A stretch of DNA of 64,000 nucleotides from Alviniconcha marisindica (lineage: Eukaryota; Mollusca; Gastropoda; Provannidae), in assembly GCA_018857735.1 (NCBI GenBank), contig JABMCL010002924.1:186001-250000 (forward strand), written 5' to 3'. The position numbers were made by a program, and so were the translations under genes. This document shows positions 63,700 through 64,000 of the stretch, piece after piece; positions within the stretch are counted from its first letter, which is position 1, and each line of letters starts with the position of its first letter. The notes below the pieces were generated by a model. It ran no database searches. It was given only the letters and a program-made list of their open reading frames with translations, and was not told the DNA's origin.

Positions 63700-64000
63700 G
63701 CATGACAGAATTACTTCATTTTTTGGCAACAGTGAAAATTAAAATCCTCGTCCACAACAAAACAACAAAATGTTTATTAAAAAAATATATGAGTGTCTGC
63801 TCAACATTTTTCACTGAAACTAGTCTGGTTTGGCATCACACTGACAAATTTGAAGTGAACAAATACATAATTAAATGTGATTCATTGAGAATATATATAT
63901 TGACCCCCACCTGTCTACAAATAGTTGCTGATGGTAAGACTAAGAATAACAAAATTGAAAAGAATGACTAGGAATATACACACAATAAGAGAACACAGGA
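63700..64000. other. AT-rich end of window, nothing recognised
   Basis: An 89-codon frame at 63702-63971 has no recognisable features. Confidence 0.4.

Overview
This is animal nuclear DNA, rich in introns and repeats and low in GC. All introns assigned to the two cellular genes use GT-AG boundaries. Both genes are conserved in animals. The mix of piggyBac, CR1/L2-like LINE, tyrosine-recombinase and DDE-type fossils, and the long CA, poly-G/C and minisatellite tracts, suggest an aquatic lophotrochozoan, most likely a mollusc. That placement is inference.

Two genes stand head to head. ANAPC7, the TPR subunit APC7 of the anaphase-promoting complex, runs on the minus strand from 48690 to 9829. 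I could assemble a full 16-exon reading frame of 559 codons with consistent phases throughout. PTRH2 (peptidyl-tRNA hydrolase 2) runs on the plus strand from 51047 to 63575 in five coding exons, 174 codons. The 2.4 kb between the two start codons holds CCAAT and ETS-like motifs, so a shared or adjacent divergent promoter is plausible.

Layout: 1-9450 lies downstream of ANAPC7 and has no recognised cellular gene; it holds a perfect 46-bp-arm hairpin, a decayed piggyBac element (about 1.75-4.15 kb) and several tandem arrays. From 9.8 to 48.7 kb is ANAPC7, whose introns are filled with minisatellites and mobile elements. Intron 12 alone (15033-27940) carries a CR1/L2-like LINE, a decayed spliced DDE-type element and a SAP-domain MITE. 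From 51 to 63.6 kb is PTRH2, with a tyrosine-recombinase element flanked by direct repeats in intron 2.

The most unusual feature is how the ANAPC7 minisatellites relate to splice sites. A 44-bp array in intron 13 repeats the exon 13 donor and places many CAG/GTAAGA sites behind a 45-nt exon. A 42-bp array in intron 14 repeats the exon 14 acceptor region about 20 times. Exon 6, whose skipping would keep the frame, is preceded by about 36 TG repeats directly at its acceptor. Two arrays in intron 4 face each other as inverted repeats. Together these make a locus where repeat-length variation could alter splicing of a core cell-cycle gene.
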